Positions 1-5,737 of a DNA stretch of 9,457 nt are shown here, in pieces. Position 1 is the stretch's first letter; every line of letters starts with the position of its first letter. The DNA comes from a bacterium (GTDB lineage Bacteria; Bdellovibrionota_C; UBA2361; SZUA-149): positions 1 to 9,457 of the forward strand of contig QIGM01000114.1 of the NCBI GenBank assembly GCA_003230795.1, given 5' to 3'. The notes under the pieces are model-generated. The model had not been told where the DNA came from, searched no databases, and worked only from the letters and a program-made list of their open reading frames with translations. A program made the position numbers and the translations under genes.

Positions 1-660
1 ACTCTTGAAGGCGACACGTCTGAGATTGGTTCCGGATCTGTTTCCGAACTCCTCAATACTCTTGATACTTATATTCCAGAGCCAAAGCGTGCGATTGAAA
101 AAGACTTCTTGATGCCTATTGAAGATGTTTTCAGCATTCAAGGTCGTGGAACTGTAGCGACTGGTCGTGTTGAGACTGGAATCGTTAAAGTTGGTGAAGA
201 AGTAGAAATCGTTGGAATTCGTGACACCACAACAACTACTGTTACTGGTGTTGAAATGTTCCGTAAGCTTCTCGATGAAGGTCGTGCCGGGGATAACCTT
301 GGTTGCCTTCTCCGTGGACTAAAGCGTGAAGACATTGAGCGTGGTCAGGTTCTCGCAAAGCCAGGTTCAATCGCTCCTCACACTAAGTTCAAAGCAGAGA
401 TTTATGTTTTGACTAAAGAAGAAGGCGGACGCCATACACCATTCTTCAAAGGGTATCGTCCTCAGTTCTACTTCCGCACAACGGACGTGACTGGTTCAAT
501 TACTCTTCCTGAAGGACAGGAAATGGTAATGCCTGGAGATAACGTGACTGTTGACGTTGAGCTTATTCAGCCAATTGCGCTGAGTAAAGAGCTACGTTTT
601 GCTGTTCGTGAAGGCGGAAGAACTGTCGGCGCGGGTGTTGTCGCGGAAATTGTCGAATAA
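1..660 (+). CDS. tuf: Elongation factor Tu, C-terminal part (5' partial)
   Basis: EF-Tu is the GTPase that carries aminoacyl-tRNA to the ribosomal A site in the cytoplasm. The reading frame is open from base 1 and ends at TAA 658-660, giving 219 residues. That is roughly the last 55% of a protein of about 395 residues; the GTP-binding domain with the P-loop and NKxD lies upstream of the window. Visible are the linker [19 protein letters not shown], all of beta-barrel domain 2 ([17 protein letters not shown] onward) and domain 3, ending in [17 protein letters not shown]. Domain 3 carries the conserved GGRHTPFF and [15 protein letters not shown]. Common family forms are FSISGRGTVVTGRVERG, so Q, A and T here are mild substitutions. 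The internal ATG at 109 lies inside the conserved domain and is not a real start. The gene sits 172 bp upstream of rpsJ, the classical str-to-S10 junction. Identity is certain. Confidence 0.98.
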   Translation, partial: TLEGDTSEIGSGSVSELLNTLDTYIPEPKRAIEKDFLMPIEDVFSIQGRGTVATGRVETGIVKVGEEVEIVGIRDTTTTTVTGVEMFRKLLDEGRAGDNLGCLLRGLKREDIERGQVLAKPGSIAPHTKFKAEIYVLTKEEGGRHTPFFKGYRPQFYFRTTDVTGSITLPEGQEMVMPGDNVTVDVELIQPIALSKELRFAVREGGRTVGAGVVAEIVE

Positions 661-767
661 TTAGAGTAGGTTCTGCCCCGCAGCTCATTCGTGTGTGGGC
701 CGAATTAAGGAGAAATTGTAGTTAGTTCGGAGTTGCGGCTTAGGGGCTGGATTCTCATCCCATTGCT

Positions 768-776
768 TGCTATAAA
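768..776 (+). promoter_or_regulatory. Candidate extended -10 promoter for the S10 cluster
   Basis: TGCTATAAA at 768-776 fits an extended -10 element (TGn followed by TATAAA, 5 of 6 to TATAAT). The hexamer 17 bp upstream, TGGATT at 748-753, is a poor -35, as is usual for extended -10 promoters. Transcription would start near 783, leaving a leader of about 50 nt before rpsJ. The position between tuf and rpsJ is where an S10-operon promoter is expected. Called from consensus only; the lineage's sigma-70 consensus is assumed. Confidence 0.42.
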
Positions 777-786
777 CTCTCCACTT

Positions 787-799
787 TTGCTGACAGCAA
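787..799. promoter_or_regulatory. 13-bp perfect palindrome at the predicted transcription start
   Basis: TTGCTG-A-CAGCAA is a perfect inverted repeat with 6-bp arms and a one-base centre. A one-base loop cannot form an RNA hairpin with all arms paired, so if functional it is better read as a DNA operator. It lies 11 bp downstream of the candidate -10, overlapping the expected start of the rpsJ transcript. No known regulator box was recognised. Confidence 0.3.
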
Positions 800-832
800 T
801 TGAGTAAATCACTAAAGAAAGGCTAGAGCTAA

Positions 833-1147
833 ATGATCGGGAGTCAAAGAATACGGATCAGACTTTGTGGCTATGACCACAAGGTACTAGATGCGGCAGT
901 GCAGGAGATCGTACAAGCGGTTCGACGCACTGGTGGGAAAGTGGCAGGACCGATTCCTTTGCCGACGAAAATCGAACGATTTACCGTGAACCGTTCGCCT
1001 CACGTCGATAAGAAAGCTCGTGACCAATTTGAGATTCGTTCACACAAGCGTTTGATCGATATCTTGGAGCCAACTCAGCAAACAATTGATGACCTTGGGA
1101 AGCTAGAACTTTCCGCGGGAATCGATGTGGAGATTAAGCTGCAATGA
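833..1147 (+). CDS. rpsJ: 30S ribosomal protein S10 (NusE)
   Basis: S10 is a 30S head protein and, as NusE, a partner of NusB and NusG in transcription antitermination and coupling. The 104-residue product matches the family length (about 103). It shows [22 protein letters not shown] at the N-terminus, the [14 protein letters not shown] core, and [20 protein letters not shown], the long-loop region, ending in [10 protein letters not shown]. The family usually has K-A or K-S before the FDH/YDH position; here it is C-G. The start at 833 aligns with the usual S10 N-terminus and has AAAGG about 10 nt upstream. The stop TGA at 1145-1147 overlaps the rplC start (ATGA), indicating translational coupling. 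First gene of the S10 block. Confidence 0.98.
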   Translation: MIGSQRIRIRLCGYDHKVLDAAVQEIVQAVRRTGGKVAGPIPLPTKIERFTVNRSPHVDKKARDQFEIRSHKRLIDILEPTQQTIDDLGKLELSAGIDVEIKLQ

Positions 1148-1797
1148 AGAAAGCGATTTACGGAAAGAAAATCGGTATGACTCAGGTCTTCACTGAAGAC
1201 GGACGATGCGTCCCAGTGACTGCTCTTGAGCTTCCACCTAACATAGTCTTTCAAGTAAAGACTAAAGAGACCGATGGATACGAAGCCGTACAGGTTGGCT
1301 TTGGTACGCAAAAGCCTCAACGAGTTTCAAAAGCTGTTACTCGCCACGTTGCTGCTGCGAAAAAAGGAACTCCTCGAACTTTGCGCGAAATACGTCTTGA
1401 TAAGTTTTTCTTAGGTTCTGAATTTGCCGTGGGTGATGAAATCGCTCTCGACGGATTATTTGAGCCAGGAAATAAAGTAGATGTTGTCGGTACTAGTATT
1501 GGTAAAGGCTTTGCCGGTGTTATTAAGCGTCACCACATGAAAGGTGCGCAGACAATGACACACGGAACGCACGAATATTTCCGTCACGGTGGTTCGATCG
1601 GGTGTAGAAAATTCCCTGGTCGTGTTTGGAAGAACAAGCGCATGCCGGGACATATGGGTAATGAGCGAGTGCTTCAAGCGGGCATCGAAGTAGTAAGCGT
1701 TCGAGCAAAGGATAATGTGCTTCTCGTAAAGGGCTCAGTTCCTGGACCGAAGAACGGCACTATTCTCGTTCAAACATCTCGAAAGAATAAGAGCTAG
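1144..1797 (+). CDS. rplC: 50S ribosomal protein L3
   Basis: L3 is an early 50S assembly protein whose extended loop reaches towards the peptidyl-transferase centre. The 217-residue length is typical (about 209). Seen are [19 protein letters not shown] at the N-terminus, [20 protein letters not shown] near residues 118-137, then [20 protein letters not shown] from residue 150, and [13 protein letters not shown] towards the end. Residues 154-157 are CRKF, where E. coli has QNQT with the glutamine methylated by PrmB; that glutamine is absent here, so no such modification is expected. The start overlaps the rpsJ stop by four bases (ATGA). GGAG at 1129-1132, inside rpsJ, is a possible ribosome binding site. 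Confidence 0.98.
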   Translation: MKKAIYGKKIGMTQVFTEDGRCVPVTALELPPNIVFQVKTKETDGYEAVQVGFGTQKPQRVSKAVTRHVAAAKKGTPRTLREIRLDKFFLGSEFAVGDEIALDGLFEPGNKVDVVGTSIGKGFAGVIKRHHMKGAQTMTHGTHEYFRHGGSIGCRKFPGRVWKNKRMPGHMGNERVLQAGIEVVSVRAKDNVLLVKGSVPGPKNGTILVQTSRKNKS

Positions 1798-1805
1798 GAA
1801 TTGTA

Positions 1806-2477
1806 ATGGCGACCGCAGAGATAAAGCTTTTTGATGCAAGCGGAAAGGAAGTAGGAACGAAAACCGTACCTGCTGACATTTTTGGCTTGAAAGAAGGTGT
1901 GGCGCATTTGCTTCACCAAGTAGTTCGTTGGCAGCGCGCGAAGAAGCGTGCAGGCTCGGCTACCGTTCTTACTCGTGCCCAAGTGCGCGGTGGTGGACGA
2001 AAGCCTTTTAAGCAAAAAGGTCTTGGTCGCGCTCGAGCCGGGTCAAACACTTCTCCCCTCTGGGTAGGTGGTGGTGTGGCTCATGGACCTAAGCAGAAAA
2101 GTTACGAATTTTCTCTTAACAGAAAAGAACGAGCGAAAGCTTTGAAAGGAGCTATCAGTCAGCGAGTGGGAGAGGGAACATGTGTTGCTCTTACTGATTT
2201 CGGTCTTGAGGATTTTAAGACCAAGCAAGCTGTTGAAGTGCTCAAGAATCTTGGTGTTAGCGATCGAGATAAGGCTGTGGTGGTTGCGGAAGAGGCAGAA
2301 GGCTTTGTGGCAAAGAGTCTTAAGAACATTCCTGGTGTGAAGGCGATGCCTGCTAAGGGATTAAACGTTTACGATGTTCTTAATGCGAAATACCTGATTA
2401 TGACCGAGAAGGGTCTAGACGGGGTAACTGAACGGCTATCTGTGTCAGAGAAGACGAGCGCGACAGGCTCTACATAA
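1806..2477 (+). CDS. rplD: 50S ribosomal protein L4
   Basis: L4 lines the nascent-peptide exit tunnel through a long loop and, in enterobacteria, also represses the S10 operon. The 223-residue product is slightly longer than E. coli L4 (201). Residues 58-100 hold the signature loop: RGGGRKPFKQKGLGRARAGS, then SPLWVGGGVAHGPKQKSY. The globular part follows, with LNVYDVLNAKYLIMT near the C-terminus; the last 20 or so residues (Ser/Thr-rich, ending TSATGST) go beyond the conserved family end. It starts 8 bp after rplC, with TAGGA (1795-1799) as ribosome binding site. The stop codon TAA (2475-2477) lies inside the first copy of a 13-nt tandem repeat, so repeat expansion may have reshaped the tail. 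Identity is certain. Confidence 0.98.
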   Translation: MATAEIKLFDASGKEVGTKTVPADIFGLKEGVAHLLHQVVRWQRAKKRAGSATVLTRAQVRGGGRKPFKQKGLGRARAGSNTSPLWVGGGVAHGPKQKSYEFSLNRKERAKALKGAISQRVGEGTCVALTDFGLEDFKTKQAVEVLKNLGVSDRDKAVVVAEEAEGFVAKSLKNIPGVKAMPAKGLNVYDVLNAKYLIMTEKGLDGVTERLSVSEKTSATGST

Positions 2478-2510
2478 GGGCCCCACATAAGGGCTCCAAA
2501 TAGGGGTTTT
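2472..2510 (+). repeat. 13-nt tandem repeat across the rplD stop codon
   Basis: ACATAAGGGCCCC (2472-2484) is followed directly by ACATAAGGGCTCC (2485-2497), 12 of 13 identical, then by a degenerate third unit beginning AAATAGGGG (2498-2510). The rplD TAA lies in the first unit. The pattern is that of a recent slippage-type duplication. Confidence 0.75.
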
Positions 2511-2512
2511 TA
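2488..2512 (+). terminator. Weak intrinsic-terminator-like hairpin after rplD
   Basis: The RNA 2488-2497 can pair with 2503-2512 around the loop AAATA (10 pairs, four of them G-U; the core is CUCC with GGGG), and the descending arm runs into UUUUU at 2507-2511. The many G-U pairs make it weak, so at most partial termination is expected. It lies 10 nt after the rplD stop, within an operon that normally continues. Formed by the second and third units of the 13-nt repeat. Confidence 0.3.
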
Positions 2513-2515
2513 GTC

Positions 2516-2541
2516 GACTCAAAGAGAAGACTCCAAAGAAA
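2516..2541 (+). repeat. Degenerate 13-nt direct repeat
   Basis: GACTCAAAGA (2516-2525) recurs as GACTCCAAAGA (2529-2539), one base inserted, with a 13-nt offset. It continues the 13-nt periodicity of the preceding repeat but with an unrelated unit. It has decayed and could be chance. Confidence 0.45.
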
Positions 2542-2582
2542 CTGGGCAATACGCCCAAATGAACCGGGCAATATGCCCAAAT
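2540..2582 (+). repeat. Two-copy 21-nt repeat, each copy a small hairpin
   Basis: Copies at 2540-2560 and 2562-2582 follow the pattern AACYGGGCAATAY then GCCCAAAT, with 19 of 21 bases equal and a 22-nt period. In each copy GGGC pairs with GCCC around a five-base AATAY loop (2544-2547 with 2553-2556, and 2566-2569 with 2575-2578). Copy 1 has an extra U-A pair. Both differences leave the stems intact. The right arm of copy 2, GCCCAAA (2575-2581), is also complementary to TTTGGGC at 2614-2620. Confidence 0.7.
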
Positions 2583-2584
2583 AT

Positions 2585-2613
2585 TTGCGGAAAAGGTAAC
2601 ATTTTAGTATTAG
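2585..2613 (+). promoter_or_regulatory. Candidate internal promoter upstream of rplW
   Basis: TTGCGG (2585-2590) and TATTAG (2608-2613) are separated by 17 bp, the optimal sigma-70 spacing. They match 3 of 6 and 4 of 6 to TTGACA and TATAAT. Transcription would begin near 2620, exactly at the C-run that opens the structured segment 2620-2670. The match is weak and the call rests largely on context. Confidence 0.27.
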
Positions 2614-2617
2614 TTTG

Positions 2618-2704
2618 GGCCCCCTCCTCAAGGGCCATGTGCGCTAAGCGTGCTGGGAGTCACGAGGGGGGAATAGAGCGCGAGAAAGAAGGTACGCTTC
2701 TTTC
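2618..2704 (+). promoter_or_regulatory. Structured RNA candidate in the rplD-rplW spacer
   Basis: Segment 2620-2670 can fold into one long imperfect hairpin. CCCCCTC (2620-2626) pairs with GAGGGGG (2664-2670), CTC (2627-2629) with GAG (2657-2659), and 2635-2644 with 2648-2656 (nine pairs, two G-U, one bulge at 2638) around a UAA loop. An exclusive alternative is GGCCC (2618-2622) with GGGCC (2632-2636). A second, perfect 8-bp hairpin follows: GAAAGAAG (2684-2691) with CTTCTTTC (2697-2704) around GTACG. None is followed by a U tract. The rplW start lies 36 nt further on. No known leader family was recognised, so this is a structural candidate only. Confidence 0.4.
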
Positions 2705-2740
2705 ATACGCAGCTCAGGCCACAGCGAATAGGTATGCCCG

Positions 2741-3043
2741 ATGGGTAGCGTAAAAAAGACTGCATACGACATTATCCGACGCCCGAGAATCACTGAGAAA
2801 ACAGCGCTTCTTGGTTCTGTAGAGAATAGCATCGTGTTTGATGTTCATCCTCGTGCGAATAAGACTGAAATTCGCCAGGCAGTGGAGCAAATTTTTGACG
2901 TGAAAGTGAAAGCTGTTCGAACCATGAATTACATGGGGAAGGAAAAGCGAGTTGGCTCCAAGACAGGCCGTCGTCCGAATTGGAAGAAAGCCTATGTTTC
3001 ACTGAAAGAGGGTAACTCCATAGATATCATAGAGGGTCTCTAA
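2741..3043 (+). CDS. rplW: 50S ribosomal protein L23
   Basis: L23 binds 23S rRNA at the polypeptide exit and is the docking site for trigger factor and the signal recognition particle. The 100-residue length equals the family norm. Seen are [16 protein letters not shown] (residues 10-25), in which the conserved glutamate E19 matches the trigger-factor contact of E. coli L23, then [20 protein letters not shown] and the basic segment [21 protein letters not shown]. The ATG at 2741 is used because the ATG at 2734 runs into a stop after four codons. The ribosome binding site is weak (AGG at 2730-2732). It ends with TAA one base before the rplB start. Confidence 0.97.
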   Translation: MGSVKKTAYDIIRRPRITEKTALLGSVENSIVFDVHPRANKTEIRQAVEQIFDVKVKAVRTMNYMGKEKRVGSKTGRRPNWKKAYVSLKEGNSIDIIEGL

Positions 3044-3044
3044 C

Positions 3045-3875
3045 ATGCCTATCAAGAAGCGGCGTCCTATGACTCCAGGCCAGCGTTTCCGCGCTGTGTC
3101 GGATTATCAAGAGGTCTCTAAGAAATCTCCAGAACGTGGCCTCCTCTCTCCGAAGAAGCGTACGGGCGGAAGAAACGTTAACGGCCGTATCACTTCGCGT
3201 CGTCGTGGTGGTGGTCATAAGCAGAAGTACCGTCAGATAGATTTCAGAAGAAACAAGCTAGTTGTTCCAGGTAAAGTTGCGGCGATCGAATACGATCCAA
3301 ACCGTAACGCTCGTATCGCTCTGATTCACTATGCAGATGGTGAGAAGCGCTACATCCTTTGCCCTGACAAGCTCAAAGTTGGCGAGACCGTTCAATCGGG
3401 ACCAGAGTCTGAGATTAAAGTTGGTAATGCTCTTCCGCTGGCAAACATTCCAGTGGGTGAAGTAATTCATAACATCGAACTTCGTCCTGGTGGCGGAGGA
3501 ATTCTTGTAAGAAGTGCAGGCAACGGTGCGCAGCTGATGGCGAAAGTCGGGAAGTATGCGCAGGTGAGACTTCCTTCTGGCGAGCAGCGGCGAGTGCTTC
3601 TCACATGCATCGCGACAATCGGTGTGGTTGGAAACTCAGAATTCTCAAACCAAAGTATTGGTAAAGCCGGTGCGAACCGTTGGAGAGGCCGACGGCCTAA
3701 GGTTCGTGGTGTGGCGATGAACCCAGTTGATCACCCACATGGTGGTGGTGAAGGTAAGACTTCAGGAGGTCGTCATCCGGTCACTCCATGGGGTAAGCCA
3801 ACCAAGGGGTTTAAGACTCGTAAGAATAAGGCGACTGATAAGTTTATCGTTCGTCGTCGTAAGAAGCGTAAATAA
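3045..3875 (+). CDS. rplB: 50S ribosomal protein L2
   Basis: L2 is a primary 23S rRNA-binding protein needed for subunit association and peptidyl-transferase activity. The 276-residue length is standard (about 273). Seen are the N-terminal [16 protein letters not shown], the RNA-binding [39 protein letters not shown], and the C-terminal [20 protein letters not shown]. In that motif H230 corresponds to the conserved E. coli His229. The basic tail is VRRRKKRK. The start is one base after the rplW stop, with a GAGGG just upstream inside rplW, so translation is probably coupled. A 69-bp spacer follows. Confidence 0.98.
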   Translation: MPIKKRRPMTPGQRFRAVSDYQEVSKKSPERGLLSPKKRTGGRNVNGRITSRRRGGGHKQKYRQIDFRRNKLVVPGKVAAIEYDPNRNARIALIHYADGEKRYILCPDKLKVGETVQSGPESEIKVGNALPLANIPVGEVIHNIELRPGGGGILVRSAGNGAQLMAKVGKYAQVRLPSGEQRRVLLTCIATIGVVGNSEFSNQSIGKAGANRWRGRRPKVRGVAMNPVDHPHGGGEGKTSGGRHPVTPWGKPTKGFKTRKNKATDKFIVRRRKKRK

Positions 3876-3880
3876 ATACG

Positions 3881-3886
3881 TATAAT
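3881..3886 (+). promoter_or_regulatory. Perfect TATAAT -10-like box after rplB
   Basis: TATAAT at 3881-3886 lies 5 bp after the rplB stop. The hexamer 17 bp upstream, CGTAAG at 3858-3863, is not a good -35, and there is no TGn extension, so the promoter call is tentative. Transcription would start near 3893, giving a leader of about 50 nt before rpsS. The surrounding spacer is AT-rich, which raises the chance of a random match. Confidence 0.27.
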
Positions 3887-3907
3887 TTACTCGTAAAAAA
3901 TTTACTC
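3884..3907 (+). repeat. 9-bp direct repeat, 15-nt period
   Basis: AATTTACTC occurs at 3884-3892 and again at 3899-3907. The interval GTAAAA can pair with either TTTAC arm, so small alternative RNA stems are possible. Confidence 0.5.
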
Positions 3908-3925
3908 AGAGATAATATTTCTCTG
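3907..3925 (+). promoter_or_regulatory. Hairpin in the rplB-rpsS spacer
   Basis: CAGAGA (3907-3912) is perfectly complementary to TCTCTG (3920-3925) around the 7-base loop TAATATT. It sits only 3 nt before the purine-rich ribosome binding site of rpsS (AAGGGGAG, 3929-3936) and has no U tract, so an effect on rpsS translation is likelier than termination. Function is not shown. Confidence 0.35.
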
Positions 3926-3944
3926 GAAAAGGGGAGCTAGCAAC

Positions 3945-4205
3945 GTGCCAAGGTCAATTAAAAAAGGCCCATTTGTAGATGGACATCTAATGAAGTGGGT
4001 TGAGCGCGCAAAGAATGGTGCCCATAAGGGACCAATCAAAACGTGGTCGCGCCGTTCGACAGTCATTCCAGAAATGGTTGGGCTTACTTTTGCGGTTCAT
4101 AACGGACGCAAGTTTTTCCCAGTGTTTATCTCCGAGAACATGGTCGGACATAAGCTTGGGGAATTCTCACCGACCCGTACCTTCAACAAGCACGGCGGAA
4201 AGTAG
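3945..4205 (+). CDS. rpsS: 30S ribosomal protein S19 (GTG start)
   Basis: S19 is a 30S head protein that forms a complex with S13 and contacts the A-site tRNA region. The 86-residue product starts at GTG 3945, fixed by the family N-terminus [12 protein letters not shown] and by the strong site AAGGGGAG (3929-3936) 8 nt upstream. Seen next are [27 protein letters not shown], and [15 protein letters not shown], ending HGGK. The C-terminus is a little shorter than E. coli S19 (92 residues), lacking most of the lysine tail, which varies across bacteria. It is the only clear GTG start in the window. A 12-bp spacer leads to rplV. Confidence 0.97.
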   Translation: MPRSIKKGPFVDGHLMKWVERAKNGAHKGPIKTWSRRSTVIPEMVGLTFAVHNGRKFFPVFISENMVGHKLGEFSPTRTFNKHGGK

Positions 4206-4217
4206 CGAGAGGCTGAT

Positions 4218-4586
4218 ATGGCAAGAGCAAAGCAAACAGAAGGCTACATCTCAAAAGCAAAGTTGGGGAACACTCGTGTTCCACCACAAAAGGCTCGCTT
4301 GGTTGTGAATTTAGTTCGTGGGAAGCAGGTCGAGGCCGCTCTCGATATTCTCGATAACTCGGATAAGAAGACTGCTCCAATAGTGAGAAAGTTACTTCTA
4401 TCAGCTGTCGCGAATGCAAGTGAGCGTTCAGGCGTAGATGTTGATGAATTATACGTAAAGAAAATTTGGGTCGACGAAGGTAAAACCCTTCATAGAATTC
4501 AGCCCCGAGCTCGTGGGTCTGCAAACCCTATTAAGAAGCGACACAGTAGTATCACTGTGATGCTTGACGAAGTCGGAGCTAGTTAA
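4218..4586 (+). CDS. rplV: 50S ribosomal protein L22
   Basis: L22 lines the exit tunnel with a beta-hairpin and contacts all 23S rRNA domains. The 122-residue product has about 10 more N-terminal residues than E. coli L22 (110). Seen are RVPPQKARLVVNLVRGK (residues 20-36), the helix LLLSAVANASERSG, and the tunnel hairpin DEGKTLHRIQPRARGSANPI (about residues 86-105), followed by KKRHSSITVML. The hairpin tip is GSANPI where GRADRI or GRASRI is common. This is the loop where macrolide-resistance changes are known in other bacteria, but no resistance is claimed. A GAGAGG-like site precedes the ATG. Confidence 0.97.
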   Translation: MARAKQTEGYISKAKLGNTRVPPQKARLVVNLVRGKQVEAALDILDNSDKKTAPIVRKLLLSAVANASERSGVDVDELYVKKIWVDEGKTLHRIQPRARGSANPIKKRHSSITVMLDEVGAS

Positions 4587-4595
4587 GAGGAGAGT

Positions 4596-5255
4596 ATGGG
4601 TCAGAAAGTTCATCCTAAGGGGTTTCGACTAGGTGTGACTGAGACGTGGTCGTCTCGGTGGTACAAACAGCGAGGCTACGCCAAGCAGCTACATCAGGAT
4701 TTTTACCTGAGAGAGTATGTCACGAAGCGTCTCTCTGGAGCTGGTGTTTCGAGTATCGATATCGAGCGTGCAGCGAACCGCGTTAAAATTAACGTGAGAA
4801 CCGCTCGCCCTGGTCTCGTGATTGGAAAGAAAGGAAAGGATATTGAAGATTTACGTTCTGAGCTCAAGCGAGTAATCGGACGGGAAATCAGTATCAATAT
4901 CATTGAAATCCGAAAGCCTGATCTCGATGCCAAGCTTGTTGCTGATAACCTCGCTAACCAGCTTGTGCGACGTGTCGCCTTTCGTCGAGTGATGAAAGAC
5001 GGCGTTCAGCGTGCAATGAGAATGGGCGCTGAAGGTATCAAGGTATCACTTGCAGGACGTCTCGGTGGTGCGGATATCGCGCGAACTGAGTGGGCAAGAG
5101 AGGGGCGAGTTCCTTTACACACCCTGCGAGCGAAGATTGACTACGGAACAGCTGAAGCCTTGACCACTTACGGAATCATCGGCGTGAAGACTTGGATCTT
5201 CCGCGGTGAGATGGTCGAAGGCATTGATGCCGCTCAGCCTGTGCAACAGCTGTAG
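4596..5255 (+). CDS. rpsC: 30S ribosomal protein S3
   Basis: S3 is a 30S head protein at the mRNA entry channel. The 219-residue length is typical (about 233 in E. coli, with a shorter tail here). Seen are [20 protein letters not shown] at the N-terminus, a type II KH domain with its GxxG loop GKKG at residues 77-80 ([13 protein letters not shown]), and [20 protein letters not shown]. In the last segment R130, R131 and K134 align with the E. coli residues linked to mRNA unwinding at the entry site. The C-terminal domain includes [20 protein letters not shown] and [15 protein letters not shown] strong site AAGAGGAG (4585-4592) overlaps the rplV stop. Confidence 0.98.
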   Translation: MGQKVHPKGFRLGVTETWSSRWYKQRGYAKQLHQDFYLREYVTKRLSGAGVSSIDIERAANRVKINVRTARPGLVIGKKGKDIEDLRSELKRVIGREISINIIEIRKPDLDAKLVADNLANQLVRRVAFRRVMKDGVQRAMRMGAEGIKVSLAGRLGGADIARTEWAREGRVPLHTLRAKIDYGTAEALTTYGIIGVKTWIFRGEMVEGIDAAQPVQQL

Positions 5256-5269
5256 AGAATTTTTAGAGG

Positions 5270-5283
5270 AACCTGCAAAGGTT
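5270..5283 (+). promoter_or_regulatory. GNRA-capped mini-hairpin before rplP
   Basis: AACCT (5270-5274) pairs with AGGTT (5279-5283) around GCAA, a GNRA tetraloop. The stem has only 5 pairs, ends 11 nt before the rplP ATG, and directly abuts the AGG (5284-5286) likely used as ribosome binding site. It could modulate rplP initiation, or be chance. Confidence 0.25.
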
Positions 5284-5294
5284 AGGTAAGCGTT

Positions 5295-5723
5295 ATGTTA
5301 TCGCCAAAGCGAGTTAGACACCGAAAGCAAATGAAGCAGGTAAGGCACCTGCGGGGCGTCGAGAATCGAGGCACCACGATTGCTTTTGGAGACTACGGAC
5401 TAATGGCCCTTGAAGGGCATTGGATCACGAACCGCCAGATTGAAGCGGCACGTATTGCAATGGCCAGGGCGATGAAACGTGGTGGAAAGGTTTGGATTAG
5501 AATTTTCCCAGACAAGCCCCTCACCAAAAAGCCTGCCGAAGTTCGAATGGGTAAGGGAAAGGGTGCACCGGAGAAGTGGGTCGCTGAAGTTAGAGCTGGG
5601 CGAATCATGTACGAAATAACAGGAGTCTCGGAAGAGGTGGCAAGAAAGGCCATGCAGCTTGCAGGAGCAAAGCTTCCGATTCCAACGAAGTTTGTTGTGC
5701 GGCAAGAGAGAACTATTCTCTAG
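5295..5723 (+). CDS. rplP: 50S ribosomal protein L16
   Basis: L16 is a late-assembling 50S protein at the A-site and 5S rRNA region, required for a mature peptidyl-transferase centre. The 142 residues compare with 136 in E. coli. Seen are [15 protein letters not shown] at the N-terminus, [20 protein letters not shown] (residues 31-50), [20 protein letters not shown] and [10 protein letters not shown], then [17 protein letters not shown] and TKFVVRQ. R84 in the VRMGKGKG motif aligns with E. coli Arg81, which is hydroxylated there by an oxygenase; whether it is modified here is unknown. The gene is 39 bp after rpsC, with a weak AGG ribosome binding site. Confidence 0.98.
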   Translation: MLSPKRVRHRKQMKQVRHLRGVENRGTTIAFGDYGLMALEGHWITNRQIEAARIAMARAMKRGGKVWIRIFPDKPLTKKPAEVRMGKGKGAPEKWVAEVRAGRIMYEITGVSEEVARKAMQLAGAKLPIPTKFVVRQERTIL

Positions 5724-5737
5724 TTTGCCAGCTAAAT

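Larger units (their letters stand above)
661..832 (+). other. tuf-rpsJ spacer, 172 bp
   Basis: This non-coding spacer separates tuf from rpsJ. It holds the candidate extended -10 promoter (768-776) and the palindrome (787-799). A weak GCCC/GGGC pairing (675-678 with 697-700, 18-nt loop) is not followed by a U tract, so I see no convincing intrinsic terminator for tuf and read-through is possible. No tRNA fold and no credible small ORF was found. AAAGG at 818-822 can serve as the rpsJ ribosome binding site. The E. coli L4-responsive S10 leader is not recognisable here. Confidence 0.6.
2478..2740 (+). other. rplD-rplW spacer, 263 bp, unusually long
   Basis: In most bacteria rplD and rplW overlap or nearly touch; here 263 bp separate them. 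The stretch holds, in order, the 13-nt repeats, a weak terminator-like hairpin, two 21-nt hairpin repeats, a possible promoter, a long imperfect hairpin and an 8-bp hairpin. An open frame from 2559 overlaps the rplW start but shows no protein-like features and no ribosome binding site, so I treat the spacer as non-coding. Confidence 0.65.

Noticed and set aside
138..335. Minus-strand open frame inside tuf
   Set aside because: Antisense shadow of the conserved EF-Tu frame, with a low-complexity Ser/Arg/Val composition. The same reasoning applies to the other minus-strand frames inside ribosomal genes.
675..700. Terminator or tRNA after tuf
   Set aside because: The GCCC/GGGC stem is short with an 18-nt loop and no U tract, and no cloverleaf can be drawn, although a tRNA sometimes follows tuf in bacteria.
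2472..2582. CRISPR-like array
   Set aside because: The units are directly adjacent 13- and 22-nt tandem copies without unique spacers of regular length, and no cas gene is present.
2559..2753. 64-codon open frame in the rplD-rplW spacer
   Set aside because: It overlaps the rplW start, lacks a ribosome binding site, begins within the 21-nt hairpin repeat, and the translation has no family-like pattern.
4000..4308. 102-codon + strand frame across rpsS and rplV
   Set aside because: Out of frame with two unmistakable ribosomal proteins, which explain the coding signal.
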